DNA of 27,110 nucleotides from Thomasclavelia sp. (GTDB lineage Bacteria; Bacillota_I; Bacilli_A; Erysipelotrichales; Coprobacillaceae), in NCBI GenBank assembly GCA_020025035.1, contig JAHHSU010000011.1, positions 1 through 27,110 on the forward strand, given 5' to 3'. A model generated the notes under the pieces. That model had not been told where the DNA came from. It made no database searches and worked only from the letters and a program-made list of their open reading frames with translations. Positions within the stretch are counted from its first letter, which is position 1. Each line of letters opens with the position of its first letter. Below are positions 8,542 to 16,198 of this stretch, in pieces. The translations under genes and the position numbers were made by a program.

Positions 8542-9618
8542 ATGGAATTGAGTACATATAATATAGATGTAAATAAAGTAAAAAAATATTATCATCATTC
8601 ATGTTTAGATCAGTTACCTTGTAATATTATTAAGGAATTCTTCAAAAAAAAAGATTTTAATATTCATTTTTTTAGTTTAGTTGAAATAAAGCTGTTAAAA
8701 GCAATTATTGATAAGGATTTATTAGATACACAACATAATGTAAAATTTAAATACGTAATACAGCTATTAAAAGAAAAATATGTTGTCTATGAAAAAAATA
8801 AAAAGTTGTATATTTTTTCAGAATTAAAAGAATATATTGAAAAAATAGTAAAAAAAGCCTATCGAAATGAACGTGAATTACATCTACAAAGTTTATGTGT
8901 AGGAATATGTAATGCTTATGGGATTCTTGAAAAAGAAAAGTTTTTAAATATGATTGTTGAATATGATGACAAAGTTCAAGTAAATAAATTATTACGTCTT
9001 ATTAAAAATAGTGAATATTTTTTTTGTAAAATAGCAGAGATTTCTATTGGGAATGTAGATTATTATTGTCATGGAAACAATTTATTATTGGATGACTATA
9101 TATATAAATATCGTGAATTTATTGATATGCCTGAAAAAAAACTTCAATATGAACAAATAAAAAATTATGGATTTTATTCACTAGATTTTGATTTGGAATT
9201 TTTTGATGATTTTATACAAAATATTACACAGTGTTGTGTAGAATTTAATATTGTTGAATTTATTGAAGCAATGTTTGAATGTTTGAACATAGATGATAAT
9301 TTAATGAATGTAAAAGTTTATATATATAATGTGTTTAATCATCAAAGTTTAGATGGAAAGACATTGTTTTTATTACTTGATGAAATGGAAAATAGGATTG
9401 ATGAGATGCCAAATTGGAAAACCAAAGGGTATCCTTTAAAAGATTTATGTAATTTTATGCAAGAAATTACTGATACAATGGAAAAAGATTTGCATGCTCA
9501 AGTAGCTAGTATCGACCAATTGATGCTTTCAAAGCTTTTACAACCATATAAAGATTTGGATGAAATAAATAATAGCGAGAGTTTTCGATTTGTCGCTAAT
9601 GAAAATAAATATAATTAA
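8542..9618 (+). CDS. Unrecognised 358-residue protein
   Basis: I do not recognise a confident family. The protein is soluble, acidic and Lys/Tyr/Phe-rich, with no signal peptide or membrane segment. Residues about 40-100 (FSLVEIKLLKAIIDKDLL ... KYVVYEKNKKLYIF) have the helix-helix-strand rhythm of a winged helix. Near residue 290 the segment MPNWKTKGYPLKDL recalls the W-x(3)-G-[YH] element of some Firmicutes SEC-C-like proteins of unknown function, but no C-terminal SEC-C zinc motif is present. The start has GGAGGT at 8529-8534. A lone SD-like AAGGAG near 8477 has no start behind it. The aminotransferase begins 11-14 bases after the stop, so the two are cotranscribed. Confidence 0.8.
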   Translation: MELSTYNIDVNKVKKYYHHSCLDQLPCNIIKEFFKKKDFNIHFFSLVEIKLLKAIIDKDLLDTQHNVKFKYVIQLLKEKYVVYEKNKKLYIFSELKEYIEKIVKKAYRNERELHLQSLCVGICNAYGILEKEKFLNMIVEYDDKVQVNKLLRLIKNSEYFFCKIAEISIGNVDYYCHGNNLLLDDYIYKYREFIDMPEKKLQYEQIKNYGFYSLDFDLEFFDDFIQNITQCCVEFNIVEFIEAMFECLNIDDNLMNVKVYIYNVFNHQSLDGKTLFLLLDEMENRIDEMPNWKTKGYPLKDLCNFMQEITDTMEKDLHAQVASIDQLMLSKLLQPYKDLDEINNSESFRFVANENKYN

Positions 9619-9632
9619 TAAGGAGATAAATG

Positions 9633-10718
9633 ATGAAAATAAAAGATTTATTAAGAGAACCGTTAAAGAATTTCACACCATATAAACCAGGTGGAAAAAA
9701 ATTAGAAGTTGAAGATGGGATTCAAGAAATTGAACGTTTGAATGCAAATGAAAATCAATTAGGACCATCTCCTAAAGCTATAAAAGCAATGGAAAAGGAG
9801 TTGTTGAAATGTAATTTTTATCCATTTACATTTGATGACTTAGAAAAAGCAAGAGAAAAAATAGGACGTTATCATGGATTTAGTAAAGATCATGTTATGA
9901 TTACAGGAGGAACAAGTGGAATTATTTCTGCCTTAGGAGAAATATTTTTAAATCCACTAGACGAAGTGATTACTTGTGATCCAACCTATGCTGCATATAG
10001 TGCAATGGTTCAAAGATATGGCGCTATATACCGCTATGCACCATTAAAAAATTATCGCTTTGATTTAGAAACACTAGCACAAATGATTAATGATAAAACT
10101 AAGCTTATTATTATTGTTAATCCAAACAATCCTACAGGAACAGTGTTCACTAATAAAGAGATAGAAGATTTTTTAGATAAAGTACCTGATCATGTTATTA
10201 CCGTTATTGATGAAGCTTATTTTGATTGGATTGATGATCCTAGCTATCATTCAGCTACTAAGTATGTCCATTCTAATAAAAATATTATAGTAATGAAAAC
10301 TTTTTCAAAATTGTATGGTATGGCAGGAGTAAGAGCGGGATATGCACTTATGAAACCAGAACTTTGCCAAGAAATGAAAAATGTGGAATTTGGGTATGGC
10401 GCTAGTAGATTAGCTGTTGTAGGAATGATGGCTGCATTAGAAGATACAGAGTATGTAAAAAAATCTATTCAAAATAACACTGATGGAAGAAATTATTTAA
10501 CAAAAGCATTACAAGATGTTGGATTTGAAGTAGTTCCATCCTATGCAAGTTTTGTGTATTTTTTACCTAAAGGTATTGATTCTTCTACACTTATTGAAAA
10601 GTTAGCCTTAAAAGGAGTATTTATCAGAGGGTATGGTCAATATGCAAGAATAAGTGTAGGATTACCTTACCAAAATGAAAAATTTGTACAAGAATTAAAA
10701 AATATTTTGAATCAATAA
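9633..10718 (+). CDS. hisC: HisC-like PLP-dependent aminotransferase
   Basis: This is a fold-type I aminotransferase related to histidinol-phosphate aminotransferase, about 361 residues. Visible family marks are LNANENQLGPSP near the N-terminus, ITGGTSGI for cofactor phosphate binding, VNPNNPTG, IDEAYFDW and the Schiff-base lysine in TFSKLYGMAG (Lys about 226). HisC moves an amino group from glutamate to imidazole-acetol phosphate, and close relatives act on aromatic amino acids. No other histidine genes lie nearby, so an aromatic or dual role is possible. ATG codons at 9630 and 9633 both follow AAGGAG (9620-9625); 9633 has the more normal 7-base spacing. No clear terminator follows. Confidence 0.85.
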   Translation: MKIKDLLREPLKNFTPYKPGGKKLEVEDGIQEIERLNANENQLGPSPKAIKAMEKELLKCNFYPFTFDDLEKAREKIGRYHGFSKDHVMITGGTSGIISALGEIFLNPLDEVITCDPTYAAYSAMVQRYGAIYRYAPLKNYRFDLETLAQMINDKTKLIIIVNPNNPTGTVFTNKEIEDFLDKVPDHVITVIDEAYFDWIDDPSYHSATKYVHSNKNIIVMKTFSKLYGMAGVRAGYALMKPELCQEMKNVEFGYGASRLAVVGMMAALEDTEYVKKSIQNNTDGRNYLTKALQDVGFEVVPSYASFVYFLPKGIDSSTLIEKLALKGVFIRGYGQYARISVGLPYQNEKFVQELKNILNQ

Positions 10719-10838
10719 TTATATTTTTTAATGACTAAATATGACAAACTCCTAATAAATTCGACTTAATCATGATGTATAATTTAATCTAAATGGCGCA
10801 TATGTCGAAAAATGAAGGAAATCGTATAAAACTTTGGA

Positions 10839-10867
10839 TTGCTGTAAAAAAAAATAAGTGCTAATAT
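10839..10867 (+). promoter_or_regulatory. Candidate promoter of the HAD-like gene
   Basis: TTGCTG (10839-10844) and TAATAT (10862-10867) are spaced by 17 bases, giving a start near 10874 and a short leader before the SD GGGAGG. Confidence 0.5.
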
Positions 10868-10891
10868 AAATTTGTCTAGGGAGGTATTTTT

Positions 10892-11728
10892 ATGCAAATT
10901 GTGATTAGTACTTTTTTTGACACCTTATATTTTAAAAATAAAAAAGAACCAATTTGTCAATATGATGTCCAAAAAATTAAGGAGTTTCAAAAAAATGGAA
11001 ATTTGTTTGGTATTATTGTATATCATAATAAAGAATGCATATCTTGTTTGTTAGAAAAATATGGATTATGTCCAGATTTTTATGTTCATTATAATGGAAG
11101 AATTGAAAATTCTGAACAAATAGATTGTTTTCGTTATGAATTAATGACAGCTAAAGAGTTAAAAGATGTTTTAACGAGTATTAAGGATGAATATCAAGGG
11201 GTTGCATTTAATGGCCAATTACGTGATCGGCTAGATTTTAATGAGTCACTTCATCTTCATTATGATGAATATAATTTAATTGTGTTGAAATTTTATTCTC
11301 ATAATGCAGCAAGGATGAATGAAGAAATTATTTTGAATAAGTATGGAAATATTGTTCAAACAATTGTTCAAGATAATGAATTGACTATTTGTTCTAAAAA
11401 GGCGTATTTTGAAAATTGTTTAGATGATCTTATTGAAAAATATCCAGTGAATTCGAGTCAAGTACATATCATTAAAAATAATTTTTTTGATCTTAATTTA
11501 GTAGAACATTTTCATCAGTTGTATGCAATTAATCAAAGTTATTTTATAGATGATAATATTGTAGAAATTAGTTGTGTGGGAGAAGGTATTTCTCAAATTA
11601 TGCATAAAAACAAGGAAGATTTGTCCTTGTTTTTATTTTTAAAAAAGAAGTTTATAGAAAAAAATTATGGGAAAGCTTATATGTGGAATAATAAAAAATA
11701 TTCTAAAATAAAAACGTTTACAATATAA
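10892..11728 (+). CDS. Degenerate HAD/Cof-like protein, probably without phosphatase activity
   Basis: The 278-residue frame resembles Cof-type HAD hydrolases in its opening rhythm (short hydrophobic strand, then YDVQKIKEFQKNGNLFGIIVY like the first helix and second strand). The catalytic DxDGT motif is replaced by TFFDTL (about residues 7-12), losing both aspartates. The usual GDxxND motif IV near the C-terminus is only YFIDDNIVEI. This could be a pseudoenzyme or a decaying gene. A perfect terminator hairpin lies inside the frame at 11606-11634, about 95 bases before the stop, so much of the mRNA may end there without a stop codon. The last 35 or so residues (Lys/Phe-rich) look unlike a Cof C-terminus. 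The ATG at 10892 has GGGAGG upstream. Confidence 0.65.
   Translation: MQIVISTFFDTLYFKNKKEPICQYDVQKIKEFQKNGNLFGIIVYHNKECISCLLEKYGLCPDFYVHYNGRIENSEQIDCFRYELMTAKELKDVLTSIKDEYQGVAFNGQLRDRLDFNESLHLHYDEYNLIVLKFYSHNAARMNEEIILNKYGNIVQTIVQDNELTICSKKAYFENCLDDLIEKYPVNSSQVHIIKNNFFDLNLVEHFHQLYAINQSYFIDDNIVEISCVGEGISQIMHKNKEDLSLFLFLKKKFIEKNYGKAYMWNNKKYSKIKTFTI
11606..11640 (+). terminator. Intrinsic-terminator hairpin inside the HAD-like frame
   Basis: AAAAACAAGGA (11606-11616) pairs perfectly over 11 bases with TCCTTGTTTTT (11624-11634) around a 7-base loop, and more T follows to 11640. A TAA in another frame (11605-11607) abuts the stem, as stop codons do at other terminators in this window. It lies before the tatD promoter, where a terminator would be expected. 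Confidence 0.75.
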
Positions 11729-11756
11729 CAATAATATGGGGTGATTAGCACTTAAT

Positions 11757-11785
11757 TTGACAAAAAAATTTTATTTTGTTATGAT
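11757..11785 (+). promoter_or_regulatory. Sigma-A promoter of tatD
   Basis: TTGACA (11757-11762) and TATGAT (11780-11785) are 17 bases apart. The start should be near 11792, leaving only about 13 bases before the ATG at 11805. The TTG of the -35 box could be misread as a start codon for tatD. Confidence 0.85.
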
Positions 11786-11804
11786 TTTTTTCGAGGTGAG
11801 TCAG

Positions 11805-12560
11805 ATGTTTTTTGATACGCATGTGCATTTGAATAGCGAAAATTTATATGAGAATCTAGATCAAATCATTCAAAATGCATTAGTGGCAAAGGTAGACCAT
11901 ATGGTATGTATTGGATATGATATTCCTTCTAGTATAAAAGCAGTTAAGATTACTAAACAGTATGATTTTGTTTATGCTGCAGTAGGAATCGGTCCTAATG
12001 ATTGTCAAAATGTATCTAAAGAAGACTGGCGCATCATAGAAGAACTACTTCAAGATGAAAAAGTAGTTGCAATAGGAGAAGTTGGGTTGGACTATTACTA
12101 CGATATAGATCCAATAGTTCAAAAAGAGGTTTTTATTCGTCAAATCAATTACGCAAAACAATATGATAAACCTTTAATTATTCATGCAAGAGATGCATTG
12201 AATGATGCATACCAACTTCTTAAGGCAGGTCAACATCGGGGAGTAATGCATTGTTATAGTGGTAGTGTTGAAATGGCACGACAGTTTATTGATATAGGAT
12301 TTTATATTTCATTATCGGGAACTGTAACATTTAAAAATGCAAAAACCCCAAAAGAAGTTGCAAAAGAAATTGATATTCATAAATTGTTGATCGAGACGGA
12401 CTGTCCTTATTTGACACCTCATCCTTATAGAGGAAAGTTGAATGAGCCTGCAAATGTTGTGTATATTGCCCAGGAAATTGCGTTGCAAAAATCTATGGAG
12501 ATAGAGCACGTTGCAAGTATCACAGCATTGAATGCCAAATCTTTATTTGGTATTGAATAA
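11805..12560 (+). CDS. tatD: TatD-family metal-dependent hydrolase/DNase
   Basis: TatD proteins are TIM-barrel, metal-dependent hydrolases with nuclease activity in several characterised members. This 251-residue copy begins FFDTHVHLN (His6 and His8 as metal ligands). It also has the usual GEVGLDYYYD, LIIHARDA, GVMHCYSG and LLIETDCPYLTP with the late aspartate and conserved TDCP. The length is standard. The start is ATG 11805 with GAGGTGA about 7 bases upstream; the longer frame from TTG 11757 begins inside the -35 box and is rejected. It is followed after 14 bases by the G5/3D gene, as in Bacillus yabD-yabE, and the next SD overlaps its stop codon. Confidence 0.94.
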   Translation: MFFDTHVHLNSENLYENLDQIIQNALVAKVDHMVCIGYDIPSSIKAVKITKQYDFVYAAVGIGPNDCQNVSKEDWRIIEELLQDEKVVAIGEVGLDYYYDIDPIVQKEVFIRQINYAKQYDKPLIIHARDALNDAYQLLKAGQHRGVMHCYSGSVEMARQFIDIGFYISLSGTVTFKNAKTPKEVAKEIDIHKLLIETDCPYLTPHPYRGKLNEPANVVYIAQEIALQKSMEIEHVASITALNAKSLFGIE

Positions 12561-12574
12561 GGAGGAAAATTGAG

Positions 12575-13501
12575 ATGAAAAACGTATTACAAAAATTGGA
12601 GAAAGTAGACTCCCGTATCAAGTGTTTAATGGTAGTAGCGATTGCTTATGTATTTTTAATGATTGGAATAGGCAACGTAGATGCTATAAACACGCTAGAA
12701 GGATATACACCATCAATGAATATTTATGTTCAAGATGGTACAAAAGAAACTGTAGGATATTTAGTAAAAGAAGGAACTGTTGACGATGTATTGAATCAGT
12801 TAGGAATAGAATTAGGAAATGAAGATAGTACAAGTATTCCACTTACTGATCCAATCCATGAATATGATACACTAACAATTAATCGTATTACTTATCGTGA
12901 TGAAACCAAACAGTCTTCACTTCCATTTGAAGTGATTGACCAATCTACCTCACAATCTAATATTTCAGGGACATATGTTAGCCAAGATGGAATTGATGGA
13001 GTACAAGAAAATACTTATCGTGTAAAATATCTTAATGATTGTGAAGTAGATAGAGAGTTAGTAAGCCAAAATGTAGTAAAAAATCCGGTAAATCAAATTA
13101 TTCAAAATAAACCAATAGGACAAGGAACAACTTTTACTGGTAGACTTACAGTATATGGTGGTGATTGTGCTGGATGTACAGGAAGATCAGCATCGGGTGT
13201 AAGTTTAAATGGAAATGGTGTTAATAACTCACATTCAGCTAAAATGTTATATCAAGGCAATTCTTATTATGCATTAGCTGCTGACCCATCTATTCCATTT
13301 GGGACAATTATTGAGATACGTAATCATAATTTAACATTAGAACCGGTAATCTACGGAATTGTAGTAGACCGTGGAGGAGCAATTAAAGGAAATAAAATAG
13401 ATATTTTTTGTGGAATGCAAAATGGTCAACGTTTTTTTGGCGGTGGTACGTCAAATAATACACAGTTTAAAATTGTTTCCATGGGAAGTGGAAGAATTTA
13501 G
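12575..13501 (+). CDS. YabE-like exported G5/3D-domain cell-wall protein
   Basis: The 308-residue protein has a basic N-terminus and one hydrophobic segment (about residues 18-36), so it is anchored or secreted. A DUF348-like repeat (MNIYVQDGTKETVGYLVKEG ...) is followed by a G5-like stretch (ENTYRVKYLNDCEVDRELVS). The C-terminus is a 3D domain with its aspartates in AADPSIPFGT, VVDRGGAIKG and KIDIFCG. The 3D domain is the catalytic fold shared with MltA and resuscitation-type wall hydrolases, so peptidoglycan cleavage is likely. GGDCAGCTGRSASG at its front is common in Firmicutes 3D proteins. The gene is cotranscribed with tatD; rnmV and ksgA, which follow yabE in Bacillus, are absent. SD AAGGAGG at 12559-12565. 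Confidence 0.9.
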   Translation: MKNVLQKLEKVDSRIKCLMVVAIAYVFLMIGIGNVDAINTLEGYTPSMNIYVQDGTKETVGYLVKEGTVDDVLNQLGIELGNEDSTSIPLTDPIHEYDTLTINRITYRDETKQSSLPFEVIDQSTSQSNISGTYVSQDGIDGVQENTYRVKYLNDCEVDRELVSQNVVKNPVNQIIQNKPIGQGTTFTGRLTVYGGDCAGCTGRSASGVSLNGNGVNNSHSAKMLYQGNSYYALAADPSIPFGTIIEIRNHNLTLEPVIYGIVVDRGGAIKGNKIDIFCGMQNGQRFFGGGTSNNTQFKIVSMGSGRI

Positions 13502-13520
13502 GAACGTAAGTTCCTTTTTT
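13500..13520 (+). terminator. Terminator overlapping the stop codon of the 3D-protein gene
   Basis: AGGAAC (13500-13505), GTAA loop and GTTCCT (13510-13515) form a compact hairpin followed by T's. The stem starts inside the TAG stop (13499-13501). Confidence 0.82.
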
Positions 13521-13563
13521 CTTGTGAAAAAAAACAATATCGATTACAATATATGGTATATTA

Positions 13564-13594
13564 TTGATAATTGATCTATTTTAAATTGTATACT
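13564..13594 (+). promoter_or_regulatory. Candidate promoter of mnmG-rsmG-noc
   Basis: TTGATA (13564-13569) and TATACT (13589-13594) are separated by 19 bases, longer than ideal. The preceding terminator requires a new promoter in this gap, which supports the call. Confidence 0.4.
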
Positions 13595-13611
13595 AGAAAG
13601 AGGGGATAGGA

Positions 13612-15492
13612 ATGTACGATATTATAGTAGTAGGTGGTGGGCATGCTGGAGTTGAAGCAGCTTTAGCCCCAGCTAGAATGGGATTTCGTACTTTGCTAAT
13701 AACGTCTAATATCCATCATATTGCTAGTTTACCATGTAATACATCTATTGGTGGACCAGCTAAAGGAATCATTGTACGTGAAATTGATGCACTTGGTGGA
13801 CAAATGGCAAAAAGTGCAGATCATACATATATACAAATGAAAATGTTGAATACTACTAAAGGTCCGGGGGTACAATCGTTAAGGGCACAAGCAGATAAGG
13901 TATTATACCCACAATATAATCAAGAAGTTATTCAAAAACAAAAAAATCTTGATGTTATAGAGGCGATGGTTGAAGATTTAATTGTAGAAAATCAACAGGT
14001 TAAAGGGGTTATACTTAGTGATTTAAGCATAGTAGAGGCATCATGTGTTATTTTAACTACAGGAACATATATGAATGCTGAAATAATGGTCGGTGATCAA
14101 AAATACTCTAGTGGACCAGATCAACAACAGCCATCATTACATTTATCGGGTCATCTAGAAGAAATGGGATTTGAGATACAAAGATTAAAAACAGGTACGC
14201 CTCCACGTGTAGATCAAAATAGTATTGATTATTCTAAAACAACAATACAACCGGGAACAGATGCGAAACTATCATTTAGTTATGAAACAACTAGTTTTAT
14301 GCCTGTAGAGGATCAAACACCTTGTTATTTAACTTACACTAATGAAAAAACACATCAAATTATTCAGGATAATATACATTTATCTAGTATGTATTCTGGA
14401 CTTGTTAAAGGGGTTGGACCAAGATATTGTCCGTCAATTGAAGATAAAGTAGTTCGATTTAAGGACAAAACACAACATCAAATATTTTTAGAACCTGAAT
14501 CAAGAAAGATGAATACCATTTATGTTCAAGGGTTATCTACATCATTACCTTATGATATTCAAGAAAAAATGATTCGAACAATACCAGGACTTGAAAATTG
14601 TAAGATTCTAAAGTATGCATATGCTATTGAATATGATGCAATTAATCCATTACAACTATGGCCAAGTTTAGAAACAAAAATTATAAAAAATCTTTTTACT
14701 GCAGGACAAATTAATGGAACTAGTGGATACGAGGAGGCTGCTGCTCAAGGGTTGATTGCAGGAATTAATGCAGTCAATAAATTGCGAAATAAAGATCCAT
14801 TAATTCTTGGAAGAAATGAAGCATATATTGGTGTAATGATTGATGATCTTGTAACTAAAGGTACAAAAGAACCATATCGTATGCTTACATCAAGAGCAGA
14901 ATATCGTTTGTTATTAAGACATGATAATGCTGATTCAAGATTAAAGGAATATGGATATTGTATGGGATTAGTAACTAAAGAAAGTTATCAACATTTTTTG
15001 GATAAACAACATCGTATCCAACAAGAAATTAAAAGGCTTAGTACAATACGCTTTACTCCTAAACATGAAATTAATGATTTAATTGAACAATTAGGTTCTT
15101 CAAGACTTACAGAAGGAATTAGTGCTAAAGAATTGATTCAACGTCCTGAAATTACGTATCATGATCTTATTTCATATATTGGAGATTCCCATTTAAATGA
15201 ATCAGAAATGAATAGTATTAATATTGAAGTAAAATATCAGGGATATATTGAAAAAGCCAAACGTCAAGTAGAAAAACAACAAAGAATGGAAACTAAACGT
15301 ATTCCTAAAAATATAAATTATGAACAAATTCAAAATTTATCGTTAGAAGCTAAACAAAAACTAGCTCAAATAAGACCTGTAACTATTGGTCAAGCAAGTA
15401 GAATTTCTGGTATTAACCCTGCTGATATATCAGTGTTATTAATTTATTTAAAGCATCAGTATCAAAAGGAAGGAGAAAATAATGAATGTTGA
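13612..15492 (+). CDS. mnmG: tRNA uridine-5-carboxymethylaminomethyl modification enzyme MnmG
   Basis: With MnmE, this FAD protein adds the carboxymethylaminomethyl group to U34 of certain tRNAs. The 626-residue length is normal. The FAD-binding GGGHAG lies at residues 8-13, with the conserved LPCNTSIGGPAKG and IDALGGQMA behind it. RLKTGTPPR and TSRAEYRLLLRHDNAD are family hallmarks, and the C-terminal helical MnmE-binding region ends with ISGINPADISVLLIYL. SD AGAGGGGAT precedes the ATG. mnmE, usually just upstream in Firmicutes, is not in the window. The gene overlaps rsmG by 11 bases, so translation is coupled. Confidence 0.97.
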   Translation: MYDIIVVGGGHAGVEAALAPARMGFRTLLITSNIHHIASLPCNTSIGGPAKGIIVREIDALGGQMAKSADHTYIQMKMLNTTKGPGVQSLRAQADKVLYPQYNQEVIQKQKNLDVIEAMVEDLIVENQQVKGVILSDLSIVEASCVILTTGTYMNAEIMVGDQKYSSGPDQQQPSLHLSGHLEEMGFEIQRLKTGTPPRVDQNSIDYSKTTIQPGTDAKLSFSYETTSFMPVEDQTPCYLTYTNEKTHQIIQDNIHLSSMYSGLVKGVGPRYCPSIEDKVVRFKDKTQHQIFLEPESRKMNTIYVQGLSTSLPYDIQEKMIRTIPGLENCKILKYAYAIEYDAINPLQLWPSLETKIIKNLFTAGQINGTSGYEEAAAQGLIAGINAVNKLRNKDPLILGRNEAYIGVMIDDLVTKGTKEPYRMLTSRAEYRLLLRHDNADSRLKEYGYCMGLVTKESYQHFLDKQHRIQQEIKRLSTIRFTPKHEINDLIEQLGSSRLTEGISAKELIQRPEITYHDLISYIGDSHLNESEMNSINIEVKYQGYIEKAKRQVEKQQRMETKRIPKNINYEQIQNLSLEAKQKLAQIRPVTIGQASRISGINPADISVLLIYLKHQYQKEGENNEC

Positions 15493-16189
15493 AACATTTT
15501 TATCTGAATTAAGTAAATATAATATTCATTTAAGTATGGAGCAAATTAAGCAATTTGATCGATATTATCAATTATTAATAGAATGGAATAATGTAATGAA
15601 TCTTACTAATATTGTTTGTCAAGAAGAAGTGTATTTAAAACATTTTTATGATTCATTGTCTCTAGCGTTCACTCATCCTTTAAGTAATGAAAGTATTTGT
15701 GATATTGGTGCAGGTGCTGGATTTCCATCAATTCCATTAAAGATTGTTTTTCCAAATATTAAAGTTACTATTGTAGATTCGTTAGGTAAGCGAATTACGT
15801 TTTTAGAACATTTAGTAAAGGAATTGCAATTAAGTGATGTAACGCTTATCCATCAAAGAGCAGAAGAATATGCTTTAACCCATCGTGAACATTTTGATAT
15901 AGTAAGTGCAAGAGCGGTTGCTAGATTAAATATTTTAAGTGAATTATGTTTACCATTAGTTAAGATAAATGGGTATTTTATCACTTTAAAAGGATCACAA
16001 GGATTAGAAGAATTATTAGAATGTGGAAATGGTATTCAAACTTTAGGGGGCGTAGTAGAAAGTAAAGAAGAATTTTTATTACCAATAATACATGATTCAA
16101 GAGTCAATATCTACATTAAAAAGTTAAGGAAAACACCAATGAAATATCCAAGGATATTTGGGAAAATTAAAAAGAGTCCTTTAAAATAG
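15482..16189 (+). CDS. rsmG: 16S rRNA (guanine-527 N7)-methyltransferase
   Basis: RsmG (GidB) methylates G527 of 16S rRNA with S-adenosylmethionine; loss in other species gives low-level streptomycin resistance. The 235-residue protein has the SAM-binding loop DIGAGAGFPSIPLKI (about residues 70-85), the preceding EWNNVMNLTNI and YLKHFYDSL, and the later FDIVSARAVARL. Length and order are typical. It overlaps the end of mnmG, with AAGGAGA inside mnmG as SD. The noc-like gene begins 9 bases after it, keeping the Bacillus mnmG-rsmG-noc order. Confidence 0.96.
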   Translation: MNVETFLSELSKYNIHLSMEQIKQFDRYYQLLIEWNNVMNLTNIVCQEEVYLKHFYDSLSLAFTHPLSNESICDIGAGAGFPSIPLKIVFPNIKVTIVDSLGKRITFLEHLVKELQLSDVTLIHQRAEEYALTHREHFDIVSARAVARLNILSELCLPLVKINGYFITLKGSQGLEELLECGNGIQTLGGVVESKEEFLLPIIHDSRVNIYIKKLRKTPMKYPRIFGKIKKSPLK

Positions 16190-16198
16190 GAGGTAAAT

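Noticed and set aside
10760..10809. TTCGAC/GTCGAA inverted repeat before the HAD-like gene
   Set aside because: Six-base arms 38 bases apart with no T-run; too weak to call a terminator or operator.
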